A program made the translations under genes and the position numbers. Shown in pieces: positions 28,366 to 36,501 of a DNA stretch of 64,000 bases. Origin of the DNA: Sorangium cellulosum So ce56. Lineage in GTDB: Bacteria > Myxococcota_A > Polyangia > Polyangiales > Polyangiaceae. Each line of letters starts with the position of its first letter. Position 1 is the stretch's first letter. The notes beneath the pieces were generated by a model. It made no database searches, was not told where the DNA came from, and was given only the letters and a program-made list of their open reading frames with translations. The stretch spans positions 7,695,001-7,759,000 of the forward strand of contig NC_010162.1 of assembly GCF_000067165.1 (NCBI RefSeq). Reading direction: 5' to 3'.

Positions 28366-28503
28366 TACGGGGGGCCGCGGCCCGGTCAGCCCCGCAGAGC
28401 GTCCGATTCGTGCCATTCCGTCCCGTTGAGCCCGTCAGGCGTTGCCATGGCCCCTCGCGCTCTGCCAACATCAGCGCGTTTTGCTCAACCCAAGGAGGCG
28501 CCT

Positions 28504-29235
28504 ATGGCAGACCCCTATATCGATCCTTTCGAGACGAAGATTTATGGCAAGTTCGCGCGCGAGCAGATGGCCGCGGTCCTGATGGGCAAGGTCGCTGCCC
28601 TCGACGGCATGGTCGAGTTCGCGATGGGCAAGCAGCTCCTCGCCGATCAGGCGATGTCCGACGTCCTCGATCGCCAGCCCAGGCCGGCGCCGGAGCTCGA
28701 CACCGCCGAGGTCCTCGACGAGGCGCGCGACGTGATCGTGCGGTTCGGTTCGTACCTCGACTCGCTCAAGGGGAGGCCGGTCGATCCAAGGCTGTTCTTC
28801 CGCGGCGAGATGCCGAGCGTCCTCGCGCGCCGGCGGATCACCAAGCTCACCGCCGCCGTCGGGCACATCGCCGACGAGCTCGAGAGGCAGCGCGAGAAGG
28901 TCCGGGGCGCGGACGTATGGCTGACCGAGCTCAGGGAGGTGCACGAGAAGCTCGGGGTCGTCGAGCGGCAGCAGCGCGCCACGCGCGTCGAGCGCATCGA
29001 GCTCGGCCCCGAGGTGTCGACCGCGCGCGAGGCCTGGCTGGGTGTCTACAACGCCAACAAGAGCCTCGTGCGCGGACTGCTCGCCCACTTGGGCAAGCCC
29101 GAGCTCCTGCCGCACATTTTCGACGATCTCGCCGAGGTCCACCGCGCGACCGGCGTCAGCGACGCGCTCCCGCCCGGCCAGCCGGCCGCGCCGGACGCGC
29201 CGTCCGCCCAGCCGGGGGCCTCGCCGGACGCGTGA
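28504..29235 (+). CDS. Conserved-looking soluble protein, unknown function
   Basis: 243 aa from the ATG at 28504, set by AAGGAGG about 7 nt upstream. The sequence is mostly helical and charged (YGKFAREQMAAVLMGKVAALDGMVEFAMGKQLLADQAMSDVL, RRRITKLTAAVGHIADELERQREKVRGADVWLTELREVHEKLGVVERQQRATRVERIEL), with no signal peptide, membrane helix or nucleotide-binding motif. The last 30 residues are Pro/Ala-rich. I do not recognise the family. It converges on the response regulator-nuclease gene ending at 29509; a perfect hairpin and a 42-bp repeat array separate them. Confidence 0.65.
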   Translation: MADPYIDPFETKIYGKFAREQMAAVLMGKVAALDGMVEFAMGKQLLADQAMSDVLDRQPRPAPELDTAEVLDEARDVIVRFGSYLDSLKGRPVDPRLFFRGEMPSVLARRRITKLTAAVGHIADELERQREKVRGADVWLTELREVHEKLGVVERQQRATRVERIELGPEVSTAREAWLGVYNANKSLVRGLLAHLGKPELLPHIFDDLAEVHRATGVSDALPPGQPAAPDAPSAQPGASPDA

Positions 29236-29242
29236 GCCCGCG

Positions 29243-29279
29243 GCCCGCTGCAAGGCTTGATGCAAGCCTTGCAGCGGGC
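29243..29279. terminator. Perfect 17-bp stem hairpin with 3-nt loop
   Basis: GCCCGCTGCAAGGCTTG (29243-29259), loop ATG, then its exact complement (29263-29279). It begins 8 bp after the stop of the upstream gene and precedes the 42-bp array; it can act on both strands. Confidence 0.7.
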
Positions 29280-29469
29280 GACTCGGTCGCCCAGTCGGCC
29301 GTTTCAAGGCTTGAGACGGCCGACTCGGCGGCCCAGCGGGGCGTTTCAAGGCTTGAGACGGCCGACCGGGCGGCCGGGAGAGCCGTTTCAAGGCTTGAAA
29401 TCGCCAGATCGGTGACCGAGTCGGGCGTTTCAAGCCTTGAAGCGGGCGACTGTGCGCCGGGGAAGGCGA
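29260..29469. repeat. 42-bp tandem repeat, five copies, each with a CAAGSCTTG palindrome
   Basis: Copies at 29260-29301, 29302-29343, 29344-29385, 29386-29427 and 29428-29469. Copies 2-5 begin TTTCAAG followed by GCTTGA or CCTTGA, and every copy contains CAAGGCTTG or CAAGCCTTG, a near-perfect palindrome, then a GC-rich variable half. The unit is a multiple of three, so both strands read as Ser-Arg-Leu-Glu-Thr-like 14-residue repeats, but no start or ribosome site supports translation. It ends 40 bp from the stop of the minus-strand response regulator gene. Confidence 0.9.
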
Positions 29470-29508
29470 TTTCAAGCGGCGGATGGCGTCGCAGACGCAG
29501 AGAGCGGG

Positions 29509-30480
29509 TTATGTGGGGGAATCGTCGCCGTTCCGGTGCTGCTGGAGAAACGTGAGAAACTGCTCGGCCCGCTCGATGAGATCGTCGTACGTCAGGATGG
29601 CGAGGCCGGCGAGGAAGCCGTTCTCGAGGCGAAGACGCTCGCGCTCGGCATCGCTCTGATAGCGCCCGATCACGACGAAGCCGCGGGGGCGCTGGAGGTG
29701 CACGGTGATGCCCCGGCGCCCGTCGTACCCGAGCGGCCCGCGGGGCTCCTTCTCCGCCGCATCGTAGTAGGACATGAGCTGGCCTATGGCCCGGGCGCAC
29801 TCCAGGCTGTGATGGAGCCAGCCGTTGTAGTCCTTGAAAACAGGGTCGCTCGGGCGCTTGAGCTCCCAGAGGTCAGGGAAACCGTCCCAGCGGATCGCGA
29901 GGAGATCGATCTCCCCGCCGCGCGTGATCGGGTACGGCGAACGGACGTCCTGGTACTCGGGGCCGAGGATCGCACCCCAGTGCTGGTGGATGAATTTTCG
30001 ATAGGCGTCCTCGGATTCGTTCCTATCGACGAGCGCACGGAACTCGCGAACGGTACGGCTCATCTTGAAGGCCGGGCTGGCGAGGGCGACGTTCACAGCC
30101 TTCGGCACGGCCCGGCGGAGATCGTCGTCCTTGAAGACGAACGGAGCGCCGTGCGTCCGCCGCATCGCGCGGCGGATGAGCTCGGGCTGGTTGTGGGCGG
30201 TCACGATGCACACGGGGCGAAACGGGTCAGCGGCGAGGAGCGCGTCGAGCACGCGGAAGCCGTGCTCGACGTCCTCGTCGGAGAGGCCCGGGGCAGAGGG
30301 GATCTGCAGGTCCAGCAGGACCACGTCGGGGGAGAACGCGGCGGCCTTGTTCAGCGCTTCGGCGGCATCGAGGGCGTGCTCGGCCGTGAACCCGTTGAGC
30401 TGGAGCAGGCGCAGGAAGTCGCCGGCAGTAGCCTTGTTGTCCTCGACCAGGAGCACCTTCGGGGCGTTCTTGTCGTTCAT
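29509..30480 (-). CDS. Response regulator fused to Shedu-type DUF4263 nuclease domain
   Basis: 323 aa. Residues 5-135 are a receiver domain: acidic pocket Glu13/Asp14, phospho-acceptor Asp57 (VVLLDLQIP), Thr94 (VTAHNQ) and Lys117 (FVFKDDD). Residues 155-320 match the SduA C-terminal domain DUF4263, a PD-(D/E)XK nuclease: EDAYRKFIHQHWGAILG, then GEIDLLAIRWDGFPDLWELKRP, where Asp192 and Glu206-x-Lys208 are the expected catalytic residues; the conserved helix Gln is Gln234, and the end (PRGFVVIGRY, AILTYDDLIERAEQFL) also matches. Shedu proteins are single-gene anti-phage nucleases. Here DNA cleavage may be gated by phosphorylation from the overlapping upstream kinase (ATGA overlap). No DNA-binding output domain is present. 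Confidence 0.88.
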   Translation of the reverse strand: MNDKNAPKVLLVEDNKATAGDFLRLLQLNGFTAEHALDAAEALNKAAAFSPDVVLLDLQIPSAPGLSDEDVEHGFRVLDALLAADPFRPVCIVTAHNQPELIRRAMRRTHGAPFVFKDDDLRRAVPKAVNVALASPAFKMSRTVREFRALVDRNESEDAYRKFIHQHWGAILGPEYQDVRSPYPITRGGEIDLLAIRWDGFPDLWELKRPSDPVFKDYNGWLHHSLECARAIGQLMSYYDAAEKEPRGPLGYDGRRGITVHLQRPRGFVVIGRYQSDAERERLRLENGFLAGLAILTYDDLIERAEQFLTFLQQHRNGDDSPT

Positions 30481-32579
30481 GATGCATCCCTCCATGTGAC
30501 GAACCGCGCGAAGAAGCAGGTGCCCTCGCATTCTGGGTCGAGCCCCACGTAGGCGCCGAGCCGGGCCGCATAGCGCCGCGCGATGGCGAGCCCCAACCCT
30601 GTACCGAGCGGCTGATCGCCGCCCTTCTTGGTCGTTACATAGGGCTCGAAGATGCGCTCCCGATCCTCCGCGCGGATACCGGGGCCGTTGTCGACGATGT
30701 CGAGGCGGACGGTGTCGCCCTCGTGGGTCGCGCGGATCCCTACGCGAGGCGCGGGGGCGGACGCGACCGCGTGGAACGCGTTCTCCATCAGGCAGTGGAG
30801 TATCTCGCGCAGCCCCGCGCGACTGGCCCTCACGGCGAGCGCGACGGAGACATCTATCTCGCAGACGACGTCCGGGTACTTCTGCCGGAGCGGCGCCGCG
30901 GCGTCGACCACGTTTTCGTGGAGGGCGAGGCCCTCCGGGGGATCGTTCGGGACCTCCTGCCATCGCCCGGTTTGCTCGGCGAGCGCCGACTGGAACGCGA
31001 GCTCTTCGTCGATGCGACGGAACTCATAGTCGAACTTCGCGACGTCTGCGGCGCCGAGGTTCTCCCGGACATGTTGCACGTGCATCAAGATCGCTCCCAC
31101 GGAGCGCTTGAGCTGATGAGCAAGCGTGAGCTGGAGGCGGCGCTCCACCTCGGCCTCGATCTCGGCGCGGACCTCGACGCCGCGCCCCTCCGCGAACCGG
31201 GCCGCCGCCTCCGGTGAGAGGATCGACAGAAACAGGAACACATATTCTCTCGGGAACTGGTGTCGACTCAGAGATCCGACGTTGCCGGCGAGGATCTCGC
31301 GCGCGAGCCGGCGTGCGATCAGATAGTCGCGGATCAGGGTATTCATCTGGAAGCGGCCATGGCTGCCTTCCTCGTGCCACGTCAAAATCTGCTCTCGTTC
31401 AGGGCCCCGTGCCGGATGCGAGACGAGCTGGCGTCCAGGTTCGATGGAGATCCACCCGAGCGAGAACTGGGTCAGCGCCGCGTCTTCCAGCGGCACGAGC
31501 TGCGCCGGAGAAGCCGTCTCGTCCCGAAGAGCTCCACGCAAGACGGTGGAGATGTAGTCGTGGACCACGTACGCGATCCATTGCGCGATGCCACTCGACG
31601 AGACACCCCGAGAATCGAGCACGGCATCCAACATTGGCCGCAAGTTCGCAGATGCATCAGTCAGCCTTCTGAACTCAGGCTCACGTTCACGGGCTGAGAG
31701 AAACCGAGCATTCAAGGCCGGCGAGCCCAGCCGGGCCTCAAACCAGCGTTCAACATCGATCGACGAGGGAGTCGACAGACTTACATATTTTCCCGGCAGA
31801 TAGTCGCGGACGGACCTTTCGTAGCTCTTGACCGCCGAGTATTCTAGACAGGCCAATGACGGCTGATGCGAATGCAAGAGCCGGATGTCCTCGTGCACCA
31901 GAACGGAAAATCCAAGCGCGTAAGCCAGGCTCGCCGCTCCGACCGGAGCCTGTCTCGAAAGGAGCACCGTGTCGTCCGGCTCGCTCACGAACCGCGCGCC
32001 GATCTCGTAAATCACCTGTTCGACGACCGCGGAGCGGTCGGCCGCGTGACGTGAGAGCAAAATGATGGGGGACGTCGGCCTGCCACGCACCCATTCTTTG
32101 ATCCAACCCACGGCGTCGGGATATGCCCTCTCACGATCGTCGACACGCCGCGGCAAGTACAGCGCTGGCTCGGCTCTCGCTCCATACGCCAGCACATGCT
32201 CGCGCACGCTGTCTGCAATCCCTGAGACCTCCAGCACCAGTCGGCGGTACGTGAGCACGGCGCAGCGACCTGCCTCCAGGTCTGCGCTGTATCCAGGCAG
32301 CAAGCCACCTACCATCACGACCCCGAGCGCACGATCGGCCGCCGTCGCTCGACGCTTGTCGTCGAGCTCCGCCAGCGCCACGTCGATGTCCTCGGGGCAG
32401 CGCGTCCACACCCGGAAGTACGTCCTCCGCCGCCCCAGGCCCTTCCGTGGCGTCGCGAACCAGTCCACGCTGCCCGGCTCGCGGCCGGCCGCCTGCGACA
32501 CGTCACAATCCGCCGCCTCGAACAGACGGGCCACCGCGTTCTCGCCAGCCATCGCCGGCTCGTGCTCGTCGTCGTTCAT
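30477..32579 (-). CDS. NACHT/NLR-derived sensor histidine kinase
   Basis: 700 aa from the ATG at 32579 (GGAGG 11 nt upstream; a GTG at 32606 is possible). Residues 10-120 resemble the restriction-endonuclease-like domain at the front of many bacterial NACHT proteins (GSVDWFATPRKG, ALGVVMVGGLLPGYSADLEAG, AVLTYRRL), but the ExK position reads Arg-Val-Trp, so it should be inactive. Residues 150-450 follow the NACHT layout; the P-loop site (PIILLSRHAADRSAVV, 171-186) lacks GxxGxGK[ST], and FQMNTLIRDYLIARRLAREIL (410-430) matches the winged-helix segment. The C-terminus is a histidine kinase: His488 (LAHQLKRSVG), N-box Asn600, DNGPGI (630-635), GTGLGLA (659-665). No membrane helix. It presumably phosphorylates the overlapping response regulator-nuclease. 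Confidence 0.85.
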   Translation of the reverse strand: MNDDEHEPAMAGENAVARLFEAADCDVSQAAGREPGSVDWFATPRKGLGRRRTYFRVWTRCPEDIDVALAELDDKRRATAADRALGVVMVGGLLPGYSADLEAGRCAVLTYRRLVLEVSGIADSVREHVLAYGARAEPALYLPRRVDDRERAYPDAVGWIKEWVRGRPTSPIILLSRHAADRSAVVEQVIYEIGARFVSEPDDTVLLSRQAPVGAASLAYALGFSVLVHEDIRLLHSHQPSLACLEYSAVKSYERSVRDYLPGKYVSLSTPSSIDVERWFEARLGSPALNARFLSAREREPEFRRLTDASANLRPMLDAVLDSRGVSSSGIAQWIAYVVHDYISTVLRGALRDETASPAQLVPLEDAALTQFSLGWISIEPGRQLVSHPARGPEREQILTWHEEGSHGRFQMNTLIRDYLIARRLAREILAGNVGSLSRHQFPREYVFLFLSILSPEAAARFAEGRGVEVRAEIEAEVERRLQLTLAHQLKRSVGAILMHVQHVRENLGAADVAKFDYEFRRIDEELAFQSALAEQTGRWQEVPNDPPEGLALHENVVDAAAPLRQKYPDVVCEIDVSVALAVRASRAGLREILHCLMENAFHAVASAPAPRVGIRATHEGDTVRLDIVDNGPGIRAEDRERIFEPYVTTKKGGDQPLGTGLGLAIARRYAARLGAYVGLDPECEGTCFFARFVTWRDAS

Positions 32580-32703
32580 GGGTCGCACATCCTCCATGGC
32601 ACGCACGCGCTTGGACGCGCAACGCCCGCCTGCGTGCCAACGACCGATCGGGCGAGGCGCAGAAGAGCTCGTCGCACCTTCGCGAGCGCGCCCTCGCGCC
32701 GCC

Positions 32704-33678
32704 TCAGATCACCCTGTCCACGAGCGGCTCCCCCCGCTCGAACCGCCGCAGGTTCGCGAGGAAATGCTCCACCTGCGCCATCGGCTCCTCGCGCCGCCCG
32801 CCAGCCGAATGCGGCGTGATGACGCAACCCGGAGCGCGCCAGAGCGGGTGGTCCGGCGGCAGCGGCTCGGGATCCGTCACGTCGAGGTACGCGCCCGCGA
32901 TCCGGCGCGCCTCGAGCGCCTCGATCAGCGCGGCCTGGTCCACGGTGACGCCCCGGCCGACATTGAAGAACCACGCGTCCGGACGCATCCGCGCGAGCAG
33001 CGCGGCCGAGACCAGCCGCCGCGTGCCCTCGGCCTCGGGCAGGCTCGAGACCACGTGATCCGCCCAGGCGAAGGCGTCGCCGAGCTCCTCCCTCGCGACA
33101 ACGCGGAAAGGCTCGTCGCCGCGGGGGCGAGAGCGCAGGACGCAGAGCTCCACCTCGAACGGGGCGAGCAGCTCGGCGAGGCGGCGGCCGATCGCGCCGA
33201 AGCCGAGGAGGAGCACCCGCCGGCCGCGCAGGAGCGCGCTCCGCGACCGCACGTGCGCGTCGGGCCAGCCGCGCGGGCCGCGCTGGTTCTCGAGGCACTC
33301 GGGCAGCCGCCGCGAGGCCGAGAGCAGGAACGCGAGCGCGTGCTCCGCGCAGGGATCGGCGTAGACGCCGCTGCTCGTCGTCAGCGCGGCGCCGCGGGCG
33401 GCGAGCGTGGCGCGCACCGCCGCCACGTCGTAGCGGGCATACCCCGCCGTGCTGAGGTGCACCCAGCGGAGCCGCGGGGCCGCGCGCACGTCGTCGGGGT
33501 GCGGCTGGCCAAAGACGACCTCGGCGCCGAGGACGAGCGGATCCGGCGCGACGACGGCGAGGTTCTTCGCGGAGCGCGCCGCGGCCAGCTCGAGCGCGTG
33601 CGGCGCGACGCCCTCCGAGAGCGAGCGCGCCGCCTCCGGCGGCAGAACAATGGTGCTCGCGATGATCAGCCGATCCAC
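32704..33678 (-). CDS. D-isomer-specific 2-hydroxyacid dehydrogenase
   Basis: 324 aa from a GTG at 33678 with GAGGAGG 8 nt upstream. NAD(P)-binding Rossmann motif LLLGFGAIGRRLAELL, catalytic Arg in FNVGRGVTVD, acidic residue in YLDVTDPEPLPPDHPLW and catalytic His in VITPHSAGG. The family reduces 2-keto acids to D-2-hydroxy acids (or the reverse) with NAD(P)H in the cytoplasm; glyoxylate/hydroxypyruvate reductases of the GhrA type are the nearest architecture. The exact substrate cannot be told. Gene starts 13 bp after the aldo/keto reductase-like gene on the same strand, so the two are probably co-transcribed, with the NLR-like kinase gene 124 bp further on. Confidence 0.87.
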   Translation of the reverse strand: MDRLIIASTIVLPPEAARSLSEGVAPHALELAAARSAKNLAVVAPDPLVLGAEVVFGQPHPDDVRAAPRLRWVHLSTAGYARYDVAAVRATLAARGAALTTSSGVYADPCAEHALAFLLSASRRLPECLENQRGPRGWPDAHVRSRSALLRGRRVLLLGFGAIGRRLAELLAPFEVELCVLRSRPRGDEPFRVVAREELGDAFAWADHVVSSLPEAEGTRRLVSAALLARMRPDAWFFNVGRGVTVDQAALIEALEARRIAGAYLDVTDPEPLPPDHPLWRAPGCVITPHSAGGRREEPMAQVEHFLANLRRFERGEPLVDRVI

Positions 33679-33691
33679 CGACGCCTCCTCC

Positions 33692-34477
33692 TCACCCGTG
33701 CACGGCGCGCCCGAACTCCCGCATCCACGCCTGCTCGTCCGCGGTGAGCGGCCCCTTCGCGAGCGCGTCGAGGTTCTCCTCCACCTCGGCCCGGCTCTTC
33801 GGCCCCGTCAGCGCGAGATCCACGTGCGGGCTGGAGAGCTGGAATCGATAGCAGTCGCCGGCCGTCATCGCCGGGCGATCCCAGCCCTTCGGCTGCTTCA
33901 GGAGCCGGCGCCACGCCGTCGCCGTGTAGGCGAGGATGCTCGGCTTCGCGTCGCGCACGTGCGGGAAGATGTCGCGCTCCGCGCCGGGGTGCGCGGCGTT
34001 GTAGCGGATCATGAGCAGGTCGAGCGGCGACGACCCGGCCAGGCCGCCTGCCCGCGGGCGGTCGTGGATGCTCACCCCGAGCGCCCGCACCTTGCCGCTC
34101 TCGCGCAGGTGAACGAGCTCGCGCTCGGTCGCGCTCGTCCAGGCAGACCCGACGCCGAGCCAGCCGAGCAGGTAGACATCGAGGTGATCGGTCCCGAGCT
34201 CCCGGAGCAGCTTCTCCGCGCCCCGGCGCACGCCCCAGCCGAACCAGCCGAGCTGCGCGAAGCCGACCACCGCCACGCTGTCGCGGCGCCCCTTCAGCGC
34301 CTCGCGCAGTGGGTTGCCGAGCCCGCCCGAGCGCATCGTCCAGAGGAAGAGATTGACGCCGCGGTCCATCGCCGCGCGCACCCCGCCCTCGTCGATGCCG
34401 TAGTTCGCCGCGAGCCCGAGCCGGAAGATGCGCTTGCCGCCAAAGGCGGTCGGCGCGCGGTGGAGCCAGTCGTCCAT
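33692..34477 (-). CDS. Aldo/keto reductase-fold protein lacking the catalytic tetrad
   Basis: 261 aa, shorter than the usual 280-330. The TIM-barrel signature of aldo/keto reductases is visible (RGVNLFLWT, LRELGTDHLDVYLLGWLG, LVHLRESGKVRALGVSIHD, LDLLMIRYNAAHPGAERDIFP, VDLALTGPKSRAEVEENLDAL). The catalytic Asp (of FDTA) is replaced in FLWT at residue 45, no Tyr follows in the YG position, the catalytic Lys strand reads VAVVGFAQ, and the His of LHRPD is Gly (LLGWLG). All four tetrad positions look lost, so reductase activity is unlikely; a regulatory or binding role is possible. It is upstream in an operon with the 2-hydroxyacid dehydrogenase. Confidence 0.7.
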   Translation of the reverse strand: MDDWLHRAPTAFGGKRIFRLGLAANYGIDEGGVRAAMDRGVNLFLWTMRSGGLGNPLREALKGRRDSVAVVGFAQLGWFGWGVRRGAEKLLRELGTDHLDVYLLGWLGVGSAWTSATERELVHLRESGKVRALGVSIHDRPRAGGLAGSSPLDLLMIRYNAAHPGAERDIFPHVRDAKPSILAYTATAWRRLLKQPKGWDRPAMTAGDCYRFQLSSPHVDLALTGPKSRAEVEENLDALAKGPLTADEQAWMREFGRAVHG

Positions 34478-34579
34478 GGAGCGGATCTACCATCACCTCC
34501 GTCGATGTCACCGGCTCCCGCGCGCCGCACATTCGCCGCCCACGGCCGCCCCGACCTGTGCGAGACTCCCGGGCCACCG

Positions 34580-36364
34580 ATGGGCCAGGACTCCCCTCCC
34601 CGGTGCGCCGGCTGCAGCGCTCCGCTCCCGGAGAACGCCCGCTTCTGCCCCTCGTGCGGCCAGCTCGTCGCCGCGCCGGATCCCGGCCCCGCCCTCGCCG
34701 CGACGGCGTTCCCCGCGACGCAGCTCGGCGCCGTCGGGCTGCCGCCAAGCTCCCTGCCGCTGCCGCCGGTGCGGCTCTTGCCCGGGACGGAGATCAGCGT
34801 CTATCGCATCGAGTCGACGCTCGGCGAGGGCGGCATGGGCGTCGTCTACCGCGCTCACGACCGGGCGCGCGAGCGCGTCGTCGCCGTCAAATGCCTGCAC
34901 TCGAACCTCTGCGGCAACCCGGAGATCCGGCGGCGGTTCGCGCGGGAAGCGCGGGTGCTCCGCTCCTGGAGCCACGAGAACGTGGTCGCCGTCTACGATT
35001 TCGTCGAGCGCGATCACCTGCTCGCGATCGTCATGGAGTACGTCGACGGGTCGACGCTGGTGCGGCACCTCGAGCGGTGGCGCGGGCGCATCCCCTTCCA
35101 GGAGATCCGCGCGCTGTTCGGCGGCGTCCTCGACGCGATGGACGAGGGGCACCGCATGGGCATCATCCACCGCGATCTCAAGCCCGACAACATCCTCGTC
35201 ACGACCGGGAAAGACGGCCTCTCCCCCAAGATCGTCGACTTCGGCATCGCCAAGATCCTGGAGGGGACGACGTACACGCTGAGCGGCGCGTTCCTCGGGA
35301 CGTGTTGTTACATGTCGCCAGAGCAGGTGAAGAGCCCCCACGCCGCGGATCGGCGCTCGGACATCTACTCTCTCGGCGTGACGCTCTACAAGCTGACGAC
35401 AGGGCAGGTGCCGTTCGACAGCCCCAACCACTTCGCCGTGATGATGGCCCACGTCGCCGACGCCCCGGCGCCCCCCTCGTCGCTGCGCCCCGACCTCCCG
35501 CCGGCCCTCGACCGGCTCGTGCTCGACGCGCTGTCGAAGGACCCGGCGGGGAGGCCGGCGTCGTGCGCGGAGTTCCGGGCGCGGCTCGACGAGGCGCTCT
35601 CGGAGTTCTCGCCCGCCCCGTCGCGGCCCTCGTCCGACGGGCGCGAGCTCGCGCCGACGGTCCGCGAGAAGACCGGCGAGCAGATGATCCTGGTCCCCGG
35701 CGGGCCGTTCCTGAGCGGGCAGCAGCGCAGGAAGGTCCATGTCGACGCGTTCTACATGGATCGCACGCCGGTCACGAACCGCCAGTTCAAGGCGTTCCTC
35801 GACGTGACCGGGTACCGCCCCGACGACGACGACGCGAGCCGGCTCCTCGCCCATTTCAGGCGCGGCGAGATCCCCGCGGGCCTCGAGGACCACCCCGTGG
35901 TGTACGTGTCGTGGGACGACGCGCGGGCCTACGCCAACTGGGCCGGCAAGCGCCTGCCGACCGAGGCCGAGTGGGAGAAGGCCGCGCGCGGCACCGACGG
36001 CCGCAAATACCCGTGGGGGCGCGCCGAGCCCGGGCCCACGCGCGCGAACTACGACAACCGCGAGGGCGGGACGGTGCCCGTCGGCTCGCTGCCGGGGGGC
36101 GCCTCTCCTTACGGCATCCTCGACCTCGCCGGCAACGTGTGGGAGTGGTGCGAGGACTACGACGATCCGCACTTCTATGCGGACGGCCCCTCCCACAACC
36201 CGCGCAACACGCGGCCCTCGGACCGGCCGTTGCTCGTGATGCGCGGCGGCTCGTGGATGTACGGCGCGCAGTCGCTCCGCACCTGGGCGCGCACGAGCTT
36301 CGAGGCGCACTACCGCTTCGCCGGCGGCGGCTTCCGCTGCGTGCGAACGGCCTCGTCGAGCTGA
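34580..36364 (+). CDS. Ser/Thr kinase with zinc ribbon and FGE-sulfatase-like domain
   Basis: 594 aa from the ATG at 34580, the first one in front of the zinc ribbon; the frame is open far upstream but that part is antisense to other genes. N-terminal zinc ribbon with Cys9, Cys12, Cys23 and Cys26. Kinase domain about 75-335: GEGGMGVVYRAHD, VAVKCL, HRDLKPDN, DFGIAKIL, MSPEQV and DIYSLGV. Residues about 365-590 form an FGE-sulfatase (SUMF1-like) domain: MILVPGGPFLSG, MDRTPVTNRQFKAFLD, GKRLPTEAEWEKAARG, GNVWEWCEDYD, MRGGSWMYG and GGFRCVR. No transmembrane helix separates the parts, so it should be cytoplasmic. A similar fusion is at 57883-59967. Target unknown. Confidence 0.9.
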   Translation: MGQDSPPRCAGCSAPLPENARFCPSCGQLVAAPDPGPALAATAFPATQLGAVGLPPSSLPLPPVRLLPGTEISVYRIESTLGEGGMGVVYRAHDRARERVVAVKCLHSNLCGNPEIRRRFAREARVLRSWSHENVVAVYDFVERDHLLAIVMEYVDGSTLVRHLERWRGRIPFQEIRALFGGVLDAMDEGHRMGIIHRDLKPDNILVTTGKDGLSPKIVDFGIAKILEGTTYTLSGAFLGTCCYMSPEQVKSPHAADRRSDIYSLGVTLYKLTTGQVPFDSPNHFAVMMAHVADAPAPPSSLRPDLPPALDRLVLDALSKDPAGRPASCAEFRARLDEALSEFSPAPSRPSSDGRELAPTVREKTGEQMILVPGGPFLSGQQRRKVHVDAFYMDRTPVTNRQFKAFLDVTGYRPDDDDASRLLAHFRRGEIPAGLEDHPVVYVSWDDARAYANWAGKRLPTEAEWEKAARGTDGRKYPWGRAEPGPTRANYDNREGGTVPVGSLPGGASPYGILDLAGNVWEWCEDYDDPHFYADGPSHNPRNTRPSDRPLLVMRGGSWMYGAQSLRTWARTSFEAHYRFAGGGFRCVRTASSS

Positions 36365-36501
36365 GGGCGCGGGCGACGGGTGTTGCGCGCGGCGGCTCGG
36401 CGCGGGCGCGGCGGCTCCGCGGGCTCGGCTGCTCCGCGCGGGCGCGCGGCGCACGAGCGCCTGGCCAACCGGCGGCGGCGCGGATAGAACGCCGGGCGCA
36501 G

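Noticed and set aside
29260..29469. CRISPR array
   Set aside because: Units are contiguous 42-bp tandem repeats without unique spacers, and there are no cas genes.
29156..29800. 14-residue repeat protein read through the 42-bp array
   Set aside because: The palindromic core makes both strands look like SRLET/SSLET repeats, but no start codon with a ribosome site fits and the frame runs antisense or out of frame to real genes.
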